A stretch of 35,920 nt of DNA from Alphaproteobacteria bacterium. GTDB lineage: Bacteria; Pseudomonadota; Alphaproteobacteria; Micropepsales; Micropepsaceae. Below, piece by piece: positions 1 through 6,781 of this stretch. The stretch lies in NCBI GenBank assembly GCA_016792565.1, contig JAEUMK010000035.1, positions 1-35,920 of the forward strand. Direction: 5' to 3'. Numbering within the stretch: position 1 is the first letter of the stretch; each line of letters opens with the position of its first letter. The notes beneath the pieces were generated by a model. That model was not told where the DNA came from. It was given only the letters and a program-made list of their open reading frames with translations, and searched no databases. The translations under genes were made by a program, and so were the position numbers.

Positions 1-39
1 TGAGGAAGGAACTGCGATACGGCAGGAGCGCGCGCCGCT

Positions 40-108
40 CTAGGCCCGGCGCTCCAGCCGCATCGGCAGCCCGCCCTGGGGGCGAAGCGTGATCGTCGAG
101 AGCGGCAT
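40..108 (-). pseudogene. Possible remnant of a cytochrome P450 C-terminus
   Basis: After the stop of the neighbouring methyltransferase, in the same frame and after two more codons, there is a short open stretch of 22 codons ending in TAG. Its translation ends TITLRPQGGLPMRLERRA. From memory, P450 proteins often end with a strand of the type 'TLRPR-GLPMR-RRR', so this resembles the last residues of a P450. Nothing upstream encodes the haem-binding cysteine region, because that space is occupied by the methyltransferase. It could be the 3' scar of a P450 gene replaced by the methyltransferase, or chance similarity in GC-rich DNA. Low confidence. Confidence 0.22.
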
Positions 109-114
109 CCCGCG

Positions 115-954
115 TCAGGCGCTCGCGGTGACGATCCAGCAGCGCGCCGGCAAGGTCACGCCGTCGGGGCCGAGATGGCCCTGATAGGTCTGGGTCAGTT
201 CGGCGATCACCTTCTCCCTGGTCTCGTCGCTCTCGTTCATCAGCAGGCGCGAGGCCATGCCGACCAGCACCGCCTCGCGGGCGGCGCTTTCCGGCTTGCG
301 GCCGATGACCATGGTCGTGTCGAAGGTCGCGAAGGCCGGCGTCTTGAAGCCGGCCTGCGTCAGGATGTGGCCGACCCGGACGGCGTCGGCGAAGGCGAAC
401 GGGCCGGGGGCCGTCGGATCGGGCCGGGGCTGAGGCGGCAGATGCCTGAGCGCCGCCTGGGTCGGCAGCGCCGCGAAGGGATTTTCGGCCATCGGCCGCC
501 AGCAGATGAAGGCGAGCCGGCCGCCGGGCTTGGCCGCCCGGTGAAGGTTGGCGAAGGCGGCTTCGGGATCGGCGAAGAACATGACGCCGAACTTCGAGAA
601 GACGAGGTCCGCCCCCGGTCCGTGGAAGACGTGGGACGCCGCGTCCGCTTCGAGGAAGGAGACGTTCTCGCGCCCCGCGGCGCGCGCCCGGGCGACTTCG
701 AGCATGGGATGCGACACGTCGATGCCGAGCACGCGGCCATGCGAGCCGACCGCATCCGCGAGCAGCAGCGAGGTGCCGCCCGAGCCGCAGCCGACATCGA
801 TGACCGTCTCGCCAGGCTGGGGCGATGCGGCGGCGATGGCGGCGGCGGCCATCTCGCTCATCATCGCGTCCATCTTGTCGGCGTCCTCGGCCCATTTCCG
901 GCCCGAGGCGGCGTTCCAGTAGGCGATCTGGTCGGCGTTGGTCGGTTCGGCCAT
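115..954 (-). CDS. Class I SAM-dependent methyltransferase
   Basis: 279 residues with a Rossmann-type SAM methyltransferase fold. Motif I is VIDVGCGSG at about residues 51-59, followed by an acidic end of beta-2 (GIDVS) and a post-I region with LEADA. A motif near GPGADLVFSKFGVMFF fits beta-4, and KPGGRLAFICW fits beta-5. The N-terminal YWNAASGRKWAE stretch is typical of UbiE/arsM-like methyltransferases of unassigned substrate. The start is supported by a strong AGGGGAG ribosome-binding site six bases upstream. The gene is divergent from the secreted-protein gene, with 128 bp between them. The substrate cannot be told from sequence; small-molecule methylation is inferred. Confidence 0.85.
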   Translation of the reverse strand: MAEPTNADQIAYWNAASGRKWAEDADKMDAMMSEMAAAAIAAASPQPGETVIDVGCGSGGTSLLLADAVGSHGRVLGIDVSHPMLEVARARAAGRENVSFLEADAASHVFHGPGADLVFSKFGVMFFADPEAAFANLHRAAKPGGRLAFICWRPMAENPFAALPTQAALRHLPPQPRPDPTAPGPFAFADAVRVGHILTQAGFKTPAFATFDTTMVIGRKPESAAREAVLVGMASRLLMNESDETREKVIAELTQTYQGHLGPDGVTLPARCWIVTASA

Positions 955-1082
955 GGCGCTCTCCCCTTCGCCCGGCGTTGCGGGCTTTTTTTCCCTAGCC
1001 TATGGCGGCGCGCCGCCGATTGACGCGCGTCAAGGGCGGCCCAGAGTTGTCGGGCGATGCTGATGGCTGTCAATGACCTGAG

Positions 1083-1736
1083 ATGGCCGCGATGCGAATT
1101 TTCCCAGCCCTGCTCTGCGCCGCGCTTGTCGGTGCCGTGCCGCCCGCGCTCGCCCAGGACAGCGCGCCGACGCTGGGCGGATCGCTGCAGCCCGCCCCGC
1201 CCGATCCCGATGCGCCGCCCGCTCCCTCGCCGCCGCCCGTCGAAACTGAAATGACCGCCGTGCCCGAACTGACGGGCGGCTGGATCCTGGAGAAGACCAA
1301 CTTCCGCGACCGCGTCTTCGTGGCGCTCGACGGCATGGCGGGCGCGGAAACCGTGACCATCCTCGACGGCAAGCAATGGCTGGGCACCGGCCGCTGGTGG
1401 CGCAAGCCGTCGCAGGGCGCCCACGCCCTGATCCAGTTCCGCGACGAGCATGCCGAGGAAGGGTCCGTCGACTTCTGGCTCGACCTGACCTTCACAAGCC
1501 AGGACGCCGCCTCGGGGACGCTGCACAGCGCCGCCTCCTCGCTGGTCGAGCCGGTGACGCTGACCCGCTCGCCCTGCGACTTCCGCTATTCCGACACGCC
1601 CGAACCGGCGGTCGAGGGCTGCACCTGGGACCAGCTCTCCGACGACTGGCTGATGGAGGCGATCTTCAGCGGCGAGTGCGCCGAGCTCGGCCCCTGCTAC
1701 CGCCTGCTGCCGGGCGAGTTCGTCCTGCCGGACTGA
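1083..1736 (+). CDS. Secreted protein of unknown function
   Basis: 217 residues. The N-terminus carries a clear Sec signal peptide (RIFPALLCAALVGAVPPALA, cleavage likely after ALA before QDS), so the mature protein should be periplasmic or exported. A Pro/Asp-rich spacer (about residues 30-55) is followed by a compact domain with four cysteines in its C-terminal part (SPCDF, EGCTW, GECAELGPCY), which could form two disulfides. I do not recognise the family. An alternative ATG at 1092 begins directly at the signal peptide. The gene lies 61 bp upstream of the helicase gene on the same strand, but there is no evidence of functional linkage. Confidence 0.8.
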   Translation: MAAMRIFPALLCAALVGAVPPALAQDSAPTLGGSLQPAPPDPDAPPAPSPPPVETEMTAVPELTGGWILEKTNFRDRVFVALDGMAGAETVTILDGKQWLGTGRWWRKPSQGAHALIQFRDEHAEEGSVDFWLDLTFTSQDAASGTLHSAASSLVEPVTLTRSPCDFRYSDTPEPAVEGCTWDQLSDDWLMEAIFSGECAELGPCYRLLPGEFVLPD

Positions 1737-1797
1737 ACGGCCGGCGGAACGCAAACTTCGCGTGGCGCGGCGGCCCCGACGGCCCTAAATACAGGGC

Positions 1798-4101
1798 ATG
1801 TCCCAGTCGTTCGAAGACGCCCTCAGCGAGGCGGCGGCGCCCGTCGCCGGCGAGCCCCCCTATCTGGCGGGCCTCAACCCCGAGCAGCGCGAGGCGGTGC
1901 TGGCGTCCGACGGCCCGGTGCTCGTCCTTGCCGGGGCGGGCACCGGCAAGACCCGCGTGCTGACGACCCGTCTCGCCCATCTGCTCTATTCGCGCCGCGC
2001 CTATCCGGGACAGATCCTCGCCGTCACCTTCACCAACAAGGCGGCGCGCGAGATGAAGGAGCGCATCGGCCTTCTCATCGGCGGCGTGGTCGAGGGCATG
2101 CAGTGGCTGGGCACCTTCCATTCGATCGGCGCGCGCATGCTGCGCCGCCATGCCGAGCTGGCGGGTCTGAAGTCCAATTTCACCATCCTCGACGCCGACG
2201 ACCAGCTGCGCCTGATCAAGCAGGTCGTCGCCGCCGCCGATCTCGACGAGAAGCGCCACCCGCCGCGCCAGCTCGCGGCGCTGATCGACCGGTGGAAGAA
2301 CCGCGGCTGGCTGCCCGCCGACGTGCCCAACGGCGAGACCTACGGCTATGCCGCCGGCAAGGGGGCGATCCTCTACGCCGCCTACCAGCAGCGTCTCGCC
2401 GAGCTCAACGCCGCCGATTTCGGCGACCTGCTGCTCTCCACCATCAAGGTGCTGCGCGAGAATCCCGACGTGCTGGAGGAGTATCGCCGCCGCTTCGTCT
2501 ACATCCTGGTCGACGAATACCAGGACACCAACGTCGCCCAGCACCAGTGGCTTAAGCTGCTGGCCGCGCCGCGCCACAATATCTGCTGCGTCGGCGACGA
2601 CGACCAGTCGATCTACGGCTGGCGCGGCGCCGAGGTCGACAACATCCTCTCGTTCGAGCGCGACTATCCGGGCGCCAAGGTGATCCGCCTGGAGCAGAAC
2701 TACCGCTCGACGCCCGAAATCCTCAGCGCCGCCTCCGGACTCATCAAGGAGAACCGCAGCCGGCACGGCAAGACGCTGCACACCAAGGCGGCGAGCGGCA
2801 GCCCGGTCGCGGTGCTCTCCGTCTGGGACGCCGAGGAAGAGGCCCGCCAGATCGCCGACGAACTGGAGGCGATGCAGAAGCGCGGCGAGCGCCTCGCCTC
2901 GGCGGCGATCCTGGTGCGCGCCTCGCACCAGATGCGCGAGTTCGAGGAGCGCTTCGTGGCGGTCGGCCTGCCCTATCGGGTGATCGGCGGCCCGCGCTTC
3001 TACGAGCGCCAGGAAATCCGCGACGCCCTCGCCTATCTGCGCGTCGTCGCGCAGGGCGACGACGATCTCGCCTTCGAGCGCATCGTCAACAAGCCCAAGC
3101 GCGGCATCGGCGACAAGGCGATGCAGGACGTCCAGGTGGCGGCGCGGCGCATGGGCGTGTCGCTGAGCGTCGCCGCGCGCCGCCTGTCGGAGAGCGACGA
3201 GATGACCGGCAAGGCGCGCACCAGCCTGCGCCAGCTGATGGACGGCTTCGACCGCTGGCGCGCCGCGATGACGAGCCTGCCGCATCCCGATCTCGCGACG
3301 CTGGTGCTGGAGGAGTCGGGCTATGTCGAGATGTGGCAGGCCGACAAGTCCGTCGAGGCCGAAGGCCGGCTTGAAAACCTGAAGGAGCTGATCCGCTCGA
3401 TGGACGGCTTCGAGAACCTGACCGGGTTCCTGGAGCACGTTTCGCTGGTGATGGAGGCCGAGCAGAACGAGACCGGCGACAAGGTCTCGATCATGACCCT
3501 GCACGGCGCCAAGGGACTGGAGTTCGACACCGTCTTCCTGCCCGGCTGGGAGGAGGGCCTGTTTCCCTCGCAGCGTTCGATGGACGAGAACGGCCTCGCC
3601 GGTCTGGAGGAGGAACGCCGCCTCGCCTATGTCGGCCTCACGCGCGGCAAGAAGCGGGTGCAGATCAGCCATGCCGCGAACCGGCGCACCCACGGCCTGT
3701 GGCAGAGCGCCCTGCCCTCGCGCTTCATCTCCGAACTGCCGCCGGGCGCGGTGGAGCTGAAAGAGGGCGTCGGCGGCGGCTTCGGCGGCCGCGCCGCTTT
3801 CGCCGAGAACCGCTGGTCGCAGTCCGATTTCTCAAGCGCCTATGACAGCCCCGGCTGGCGGCGCGCCCAGGCCCAGGTGCAGCCGGGCGGTCTGCGCCCC
3901 CGGCCGCCGGTGATCGAGGCCCAGGCGACCCTCGTCGCCCACAGCGATCCGGAGGGCGCCGGATTCGCGCGCGGCGACCTCGTCCGGCATGCCAAGTTCG
4001 GCCAGGGCCGCGTCGTCCATGCCGACGGCAACAAGCTGACCGTGAAATTCGACGCGGCCGGCGAGAAGAAAGTGATCGCCGCCTTCCTCAGCCGCGGCTA
4101 G
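1798..4101 (+). CDS. uvrD: UvrD/PcrA-type superfamily 1 DNA helicase
   Basis: 767 residues, normal for the family. It is a 3'-5' ATP-dependent helicase acting in nucleotide excision and mismatch repair and in removal of stalled complexes. The Q motif LNPEQREAV lies at 26-34, Walker A AGAGTGKT at 45-52, motif Ia in VTFTNKAAREM, Walker B VDEYQDTN near 237-245, motif III GDDDQSIYGWRGAE near 265, motif V MTLHGAKGLEFD near 565 and motif VI RRLAYVGLTRGKK near 610. The C-terminal GDLVRHAKFGQGRV segment to the end matches the Tudor-like domain of PcrA/UvrD that contacts RNA polymerase. All catalytic motifs look intact. It converges with the brnA gene only 22 bp beyond its stop. Confidence 0.95.
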   Translation: MSQSFEDALSEAAAPVAGEPPYLAGLNPEQREAVLASDGPVLVLAGAGTGKTRVLTTRLAHLLYSRRAYPGQILAVTFTNKAAREMKERIGLLIGGVVEGMQWLGTFHSIGARMLRRHAELAGLKSNFTILDADDQLRLIKQVVAAADLDEKRHPPRQLAALIDRWKNRGWLPADVPNGETYGYAAGKGAILYAAYQQRLAELNAADFGDLLLSTIKVLRENPDVLEEYRRRFVYILVDEYQDTNVAQHQWLKLLAAPRHNICCVGDDDQSIYGWRGAEVDNILSFERDYPGAKVIRLEQNYRSTPEILSAASGLIKENRSRHGKTLHTKAASGSPVAVLSVWDAEEEARQIADELEAMQKRGERLASAAILVRASHQMREFEERFVAVGLPYRVIGGPRFYERQEIRDALAYLRVVAQGDDDLAFERIVNKPKRGIGDKAMQDVQVAARRMGVSLSVAARRLSESDEMTGKARTSLRQLMDGFDRWRAAMTSLPHPDLATLVLEESGYVEMWQADKSVEAEGRLENLKELIRSMDGFENLTGFLEHVSLVMEAEQNETGDKVSIMTLHGAKGLEFDTVFLPGWEEGLFPSQRSMDENGLAGLEEERRLAYVGLTRGKKRVQISHAANRRTHGLWQSALPSRFISELPPGAVELKEGVGGGFGGRAAFAENRWSQSDFSSAYDSPGWRRAQAQVQPGGLRPRPPVIEAQATLVAHSDPEGAGFARGDLVRHAKFGQGRVVHADGNKLTVKFDAAGEKKVIAAFLSRG

Positions 4102-4106
4102 TCCGC

Positions 4107-4137
4107 CGGGCTGAAGCGTTTCGTCACTTCAGGCCCG
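4107..4137. terminator. Hairpin between convergent uvrD and brnA
   Basis: A stem of ten base pairs (4107-4116 against 4127-4137, with one bulged base at 4133) and a ten-base loop spans the uvrD/brnA convergence point, including the brnA stop codon. No good T-run follows on either strand, so it would be at best a weak bidirectional terminator. The call rests on position and pairing only. Confidence 0.35.
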
Positions 4138-4450
4138 CCACCTTGCGCAGCGCCTGGTCGATCCGCGTCTGCCAGCCCGGCCCCGTCGCGCGGAAGAAGT
4201 CGAGCACCTCGGGCGAGAGGCGCAGATTGACCGCGCGCTTCGTCACGGCCGCCTTCGGCCGCCCGCGCTTCACAGGAATCCCGCCCCTCATCAGGACGCC
4301 GCGGTCGAGCTCTGCGGCGGTCAGTTCGGGAAGATCGTCATACTCTTCAGGCCGGACGACATGCGCATCCAGCTTTGCAAGATCTGTGAATGTCTTCCTT
4401 CGGCCCTCAGACCGCAAACCGGGGCCGGTATTTCGCTTGCTCGCGGGCAT
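4124..4450 (-). CDS. brnA: BrnA-type antitoxin
   Basis: 108 residues. The C-terminal part (AVNLRLSPEVLDFFRATGPG followed by WQTRIDQALRK) is the characteristic BrnA ribbon-helix-helix module, which binds DNA and dimerises. The N-terminal half, with EYDDLPELTAAEL, resembles the toxin-contacting region of the family. In known systems BrnA neutralises the BrnT RNase toxin and represses the operon. The gene overlaps the end of brnT by 44 bp in a different frame. The start is backed by a GAGAAAG ribosome-binding site a few bases upstream, inside brnT. Family assignment is good; activity is inferred. Confidence 0.88.
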   Translation of the reverse strand: MPASKRNTGPGLRSEGRRKTFTDLAKLDAHVVRPEEYDDLPELTAAELDRGVLMRGGIPVKRGRPKAAVTKRAVNLRLSPEVLDFFRATGPGWQTRIDQALRKVAGLK

Positions 4451-4682
4451 TGCACTTTCTCATCGTGAAGACATGGCGGCTCGCGCCGCGTTGGGTCCAG
4501 CCGATCATCACCATCCTGCCATCGAGGTAGCCGATCGAGATCGTCCGGGCTTCGCCATATTCCTTGCGCAGATCCGGAAAGTCGATCGTCAGACCTTCAA
4601 AGACCCTGGCGGCATCAAGAAAGTCGATCTGCCGCTCTTGAAGGGTTCGCTCGCGCTTTGCCGGATCGAATGAAATTTTCAT
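4407..4682 (-). CDS. brnT: BrnT-type ribonuclease toxin
   Basis: 91 residues, the usual BrnT length. It shows the family pattern: N-terminal ISFDPAKRERTLQERQIDF followed by DAARVFEG, then EARTISIGYLDGRMVMIGWT and RHVFTMRKCNAREQAKY. BrnT adopts a RelE-like RNase fold and inhibits translation until bound by BrnA. The toxin-first order with overlapping antitoxin is standard for this system. The ATG lies only five bases from a 16-bp palindrome with promoter-like TATA sequence, and there is no Shine-Dalgarno sequence, so the mRNA may be leaderless or nearly so. The DNA just upstream is AT-rich, unlike its surroundings, which fits an acquired module. Confidence 0.88.
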   Translation of the reverse strand: MKISFDPAKRERTLQERQIDFLDAARVFEGLTIDFPDLRKEYGEARTISIGYLDGRMVMIGWTQRGASRHVFTMRKCNAREQAKYRPRFAV

Positions 4683-4687
4683 CTATA

Positions 4688-4703
4688 TATTGTATATACA
4701 ATA
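4688..4703. promoter_or_regulatory. Perfect palindrome, probable BrnA operator and promoter
   Basis: TATTGTATATACAATA is a perfect 16-bp palindrome immediately upstream of brnT. It overlaps TATA-like -10 candidates on the minus strand. BrnA ribbon-helix-helix dimers are known to autorepress their operon, and a palindrome at this place is what such a repressor would bind. The role is inferred from position and symmetry. It also lies in the divergent gap to prmA (start 4786). Confidence 0.6.
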
Positions 4704-4785
4704 AATCCGCAATCCCCCTCGATCATGACACGGCCGAAGGCGGCGCCCATTGCGTTTCTCTGCCGCATGAGACAAGGCCTGCCCC

Positions 4786-5643
4786 ATGAACCCGCCGCTC
4801 TGGAAAGCCTCGACGCGCGCCGCGCACGAGGACATCGACCGCCTGTCCACGCTGTTCGAGCTGACCCCCGAGCCGTCGCCCCAGTCGGTCATCGTGCTGA
4901 CCCATCCGCACGAGGACGATGCGGTGATCGAGGCCTATTACGACGAAGCGCCGGACGGCGCGGCGCTGACCGCGATCCTCGGTCAGGCCGTGAAGGTCGA
5001 GGCGCTGCCGGATATCGACTGGGTGAAGCTGAGCCAGGAGGGCCTGCCGCCGGTGCGCGCCGGACGGTTTTTCGTCTATGGCGCGCACGACAAGGGCAAG
5101 GCCCCGGCCAACGCCGTCGCGCTGGCGATCGACGCGGGCGTCGCCTTCGGCACCGGCCATCACGAGACGACGACCGGCTGCCTGATGGCGCTGGAATGGC
5201 TGGCGCACACGCGCTTTCGGCCGCGCAGCGCGCTGGACCTCGGTTGCGGCACCGGCGTGCTGGCGCTGGGCGCCGACCGGCTGTGGCGCATTCCCGTCGT
5301 CGCCTCAGACATCGACCCGCAGGCGATCGGCGTGACGCGCGAGAACCTGCGGCTGAACGGCGGGCAGATGCGCATCCGCCCGGTCGTCGCGGAAGGCTTC
5401 GCCCATCCCATGATCGCCGCCGCCGCGCCCTACGACCTGATCATCGCCAACATCCTCGCCGGGCCGCTGACCCAGCTCGCCCCCGGCATCCGCAGCCACC
5501 TCGCGCCGGGCGGCCGCGTCGTCCTCTCGGGCCTTCTGAGGACGCAGGAACTGCTGGTCCTCTCCTTCTATCGCGCGCTCGGCTTCCGCCTGGCGCGGCG
5601 CTGGCGGCTGGGTCCGTGGTCGGTGCTGCTGCTCGCGCTTTGA
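4786..5643 (+). CDS. prmA: Ribosomal protein L11 methyltransferase
   Basis: 285 residues, typical PrmA length. It trimethylates lysines and the N-terminus of ribosomal protein L11 using SAM. An N-terminal substrate-binding domain (about 1-110) precedes the catalytic domain. The PrmA hallmark AFGTGHHETTTGCL is at about residues 122-135, SAM motif I LDLGCGTGVLAL at about 150-161, and the catalytic-loop motif LIIANILAGPL near 218-228. The start was chosen at the ATG directly before the family N-terminus. It leads a plus-strand run of genes, with two membrane-protein genes following. Confidence 0.93.
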   Translation: MNPPLWKASTRAAHEDIDRLSTLFELTPEPSPQSVIVLTHPHEDDAVIEAYYDEAPDGAALTAILGQAVKVEALPDIDWVKLSQEGLPPVRAGRFFVYGAHDKGKAPANAVALAIDAGVAFGTGHHETTTGCLMALEWLAHTRFRPRSALDLGCGTGVLALGADRLWRIPVVASDIDPQAIGVTRENLRLNGGQMRIRPVVAEGFAHPMIAAAAPYDLIIANILAGPLTQLAPGIRSHLAPGGRVVLSGLLRTQELLVLSFYRALGFRLARRWRLGPWSVLLLAL

Positions 5644-5692
5644 CGCCGCGCGGGCGTTGCGCCACAACGCCCCGACGCGAACCGGAAACGTC

Positions 5693-6130
5693 ATGCCGCC
5701 AGAACTCCAGACCGCGACCCTTGCCCAGCTCGCGCTGGGCGTCCTGCTGGGCTCGTTCTTCGCCGCGGCGCTGCTGGCGCTGCCGCTGAAGCTGGCGGCC
5801 GAATCGGTCTATCGCGCGCCGGTGCGTCTCGTCGACGCGCTGAAGGCGCTGTTTGCCGCCTACGCCCTGCTGACCGCGCTGATCCTCGGCCTCGTCAGGC
5901 TGAAAGTGGTCGATCTCGCCCAGGCCGGCAGCATTTCGCTGCAGATCGTCGGCCTGACGGTCGGCCTCGTGATTCTCGCCTTCACCATCGCGATCTTCGT
6001 GCGCCGGCCGGACGGAACGCGTCCCGACTTCGCCCAGTCGGGCGTCGTCGCGGCGATCATGCAGGTGGTCTCGCTGGTGATCGCGCTGGCGCTCTCCACC
6101 CTCGACCTGCCGCTGAACGGACGGCCATGA
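5693..6130 (+). CDS. Four-helix membrane protein, paralogue A
   Basis: 145 residues from the ATG at 5693, which is preferred because it has GGAA a few bases upstream and begins just before the first helix; the frame is open back to 5657. Four hydrophobic segments are visible: LALGVLLGSFFAAALLALPL, then LFAAYALLTALILGLV, IVGLTVGLVILAFTIAIFV and AAIMQVVSLVIALALSTL. Between helices three and four sits IFVRRPDGTRPDF. The same layout and a related motif (VFVRDPQDRRPSW) occur in the next gene, so the two look like tandem duplicates. I do not recognise a named family. An inner-membrane location is inferred. Confidence 0.72.
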   Translation: MPPELQTATLAQLALGVLLGSFFAAALLALPLKLAAESVYRAPVRLVDALKALFAAYALLTALILGLVRLKVVDLAQAGSISLQIVGLTVGLVILAFTIAIFVRRPDGTRPDFAQSGVVAAIMQVVSLVIALALSTLDLPLNGRP

Positions 6131-6218
6131 CGCGATGGCGCATGGCGCGGCGGCGCGGCCGCGTTAGACTGAACGCTGAATCGCGGCGATCCCGGCCGCG
6201 CGACAAGGACCGACTTCC

Positions 6219-6737
6219 ATGCAGCTGATCTTTGCCCTGCAACAAAGCGTTGCGAGCGACCCGGTCATCACGCCCGCCGATCTCGGGCTGTCGCCGGGCC
6301 TGGTGGTCACCGGCGCGCTGATCTCGGCGCTGATCATCGGCCTGATCCTCGGGATCATCCTGAAATTCGTCGGCCAGGCCGTGCTGGGCGGAACGGTCAA
6401 GTTCTCCAGCGCATTCACCGCCATGTTCATCTACGGCCTCATCACCACGGCCATCGGCTTCGCCGCGCTCTATGGCGGCATGGTGAGGCTCAGCGACATG
6501 TCGGCCGCCAGGGAAGGCGGCATGAACGCCATGATGCCCTACGGCCTCGCCGCCTTCGTCGTCTCGCAGGCGGTCGGCATCCTGCTGATCGCCTGGACGG
6601 TCAGGGTCTTCGTCCGCGACCCCCAGGACCGCCGCCCGAGCTGGGGCAGCGCCATCATGATCGCCGTCATCATGGCGGTCATCGGGCTCGTGCTGTCGCT
6701 GCTGCTGTCGCGGGTCAATCCCGGCATGCAGGGCTGA
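6219..6737 (+). CDS. Four-helix membrane protein, paralogue B
   Basis: 172 residues with four predicted membrane helices: VTGALISALIIGLILGIIL, AMFIYGLITTAIGFAALYGG, FVVSQAVGILLIAWTVRVFV and IMIAVIMAVIGLVLSLLL. Compared with its upstream neighbour it has about 25 extra residues, partly at the N-terminus and partly in a Met-rich loop (RLSDMSAAREGGMNAMM). The stretch VFVRDPQDRRPSW before helix four aligns with the matching loop of the first copy. It lies 88 bp downstream of the first gene and 44 bp upstream of the aminopeptidase gene. The function is unknown; a small integral membrane pair is all that can be said. Confidence 0.8.
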   Translation: MQLIFALQQSVASDPVITPADLGLSPGLVVTGALISALIIGLILGIILKFVGQAVLGGTVKFSSAFTAMFIYGLITTAIGFAALYGGMVRLSDMSAAREGGMNAMMPYGLAAFVVSQAVGILLIAWTVRVFVRDPQDRRPSWGSAIMIAVIMAVIGLVLSLLLSRVNPGMQG

Positions 6738-6781
6738 GGCGGCGGATTGCGGAGGGGCGGAAGGTTTCCTAGGGTCCGCCC

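Noticed and set aside
1666-3693. A 675-codon open frame antisense to uvrD
   Set aside because: It is a by-product of high GC and codon bias in uvrD. The translation is low-complexity Arg/Ala/Gly/Asp with no family motifs, while uvrD on the other strand has every helicase motif.
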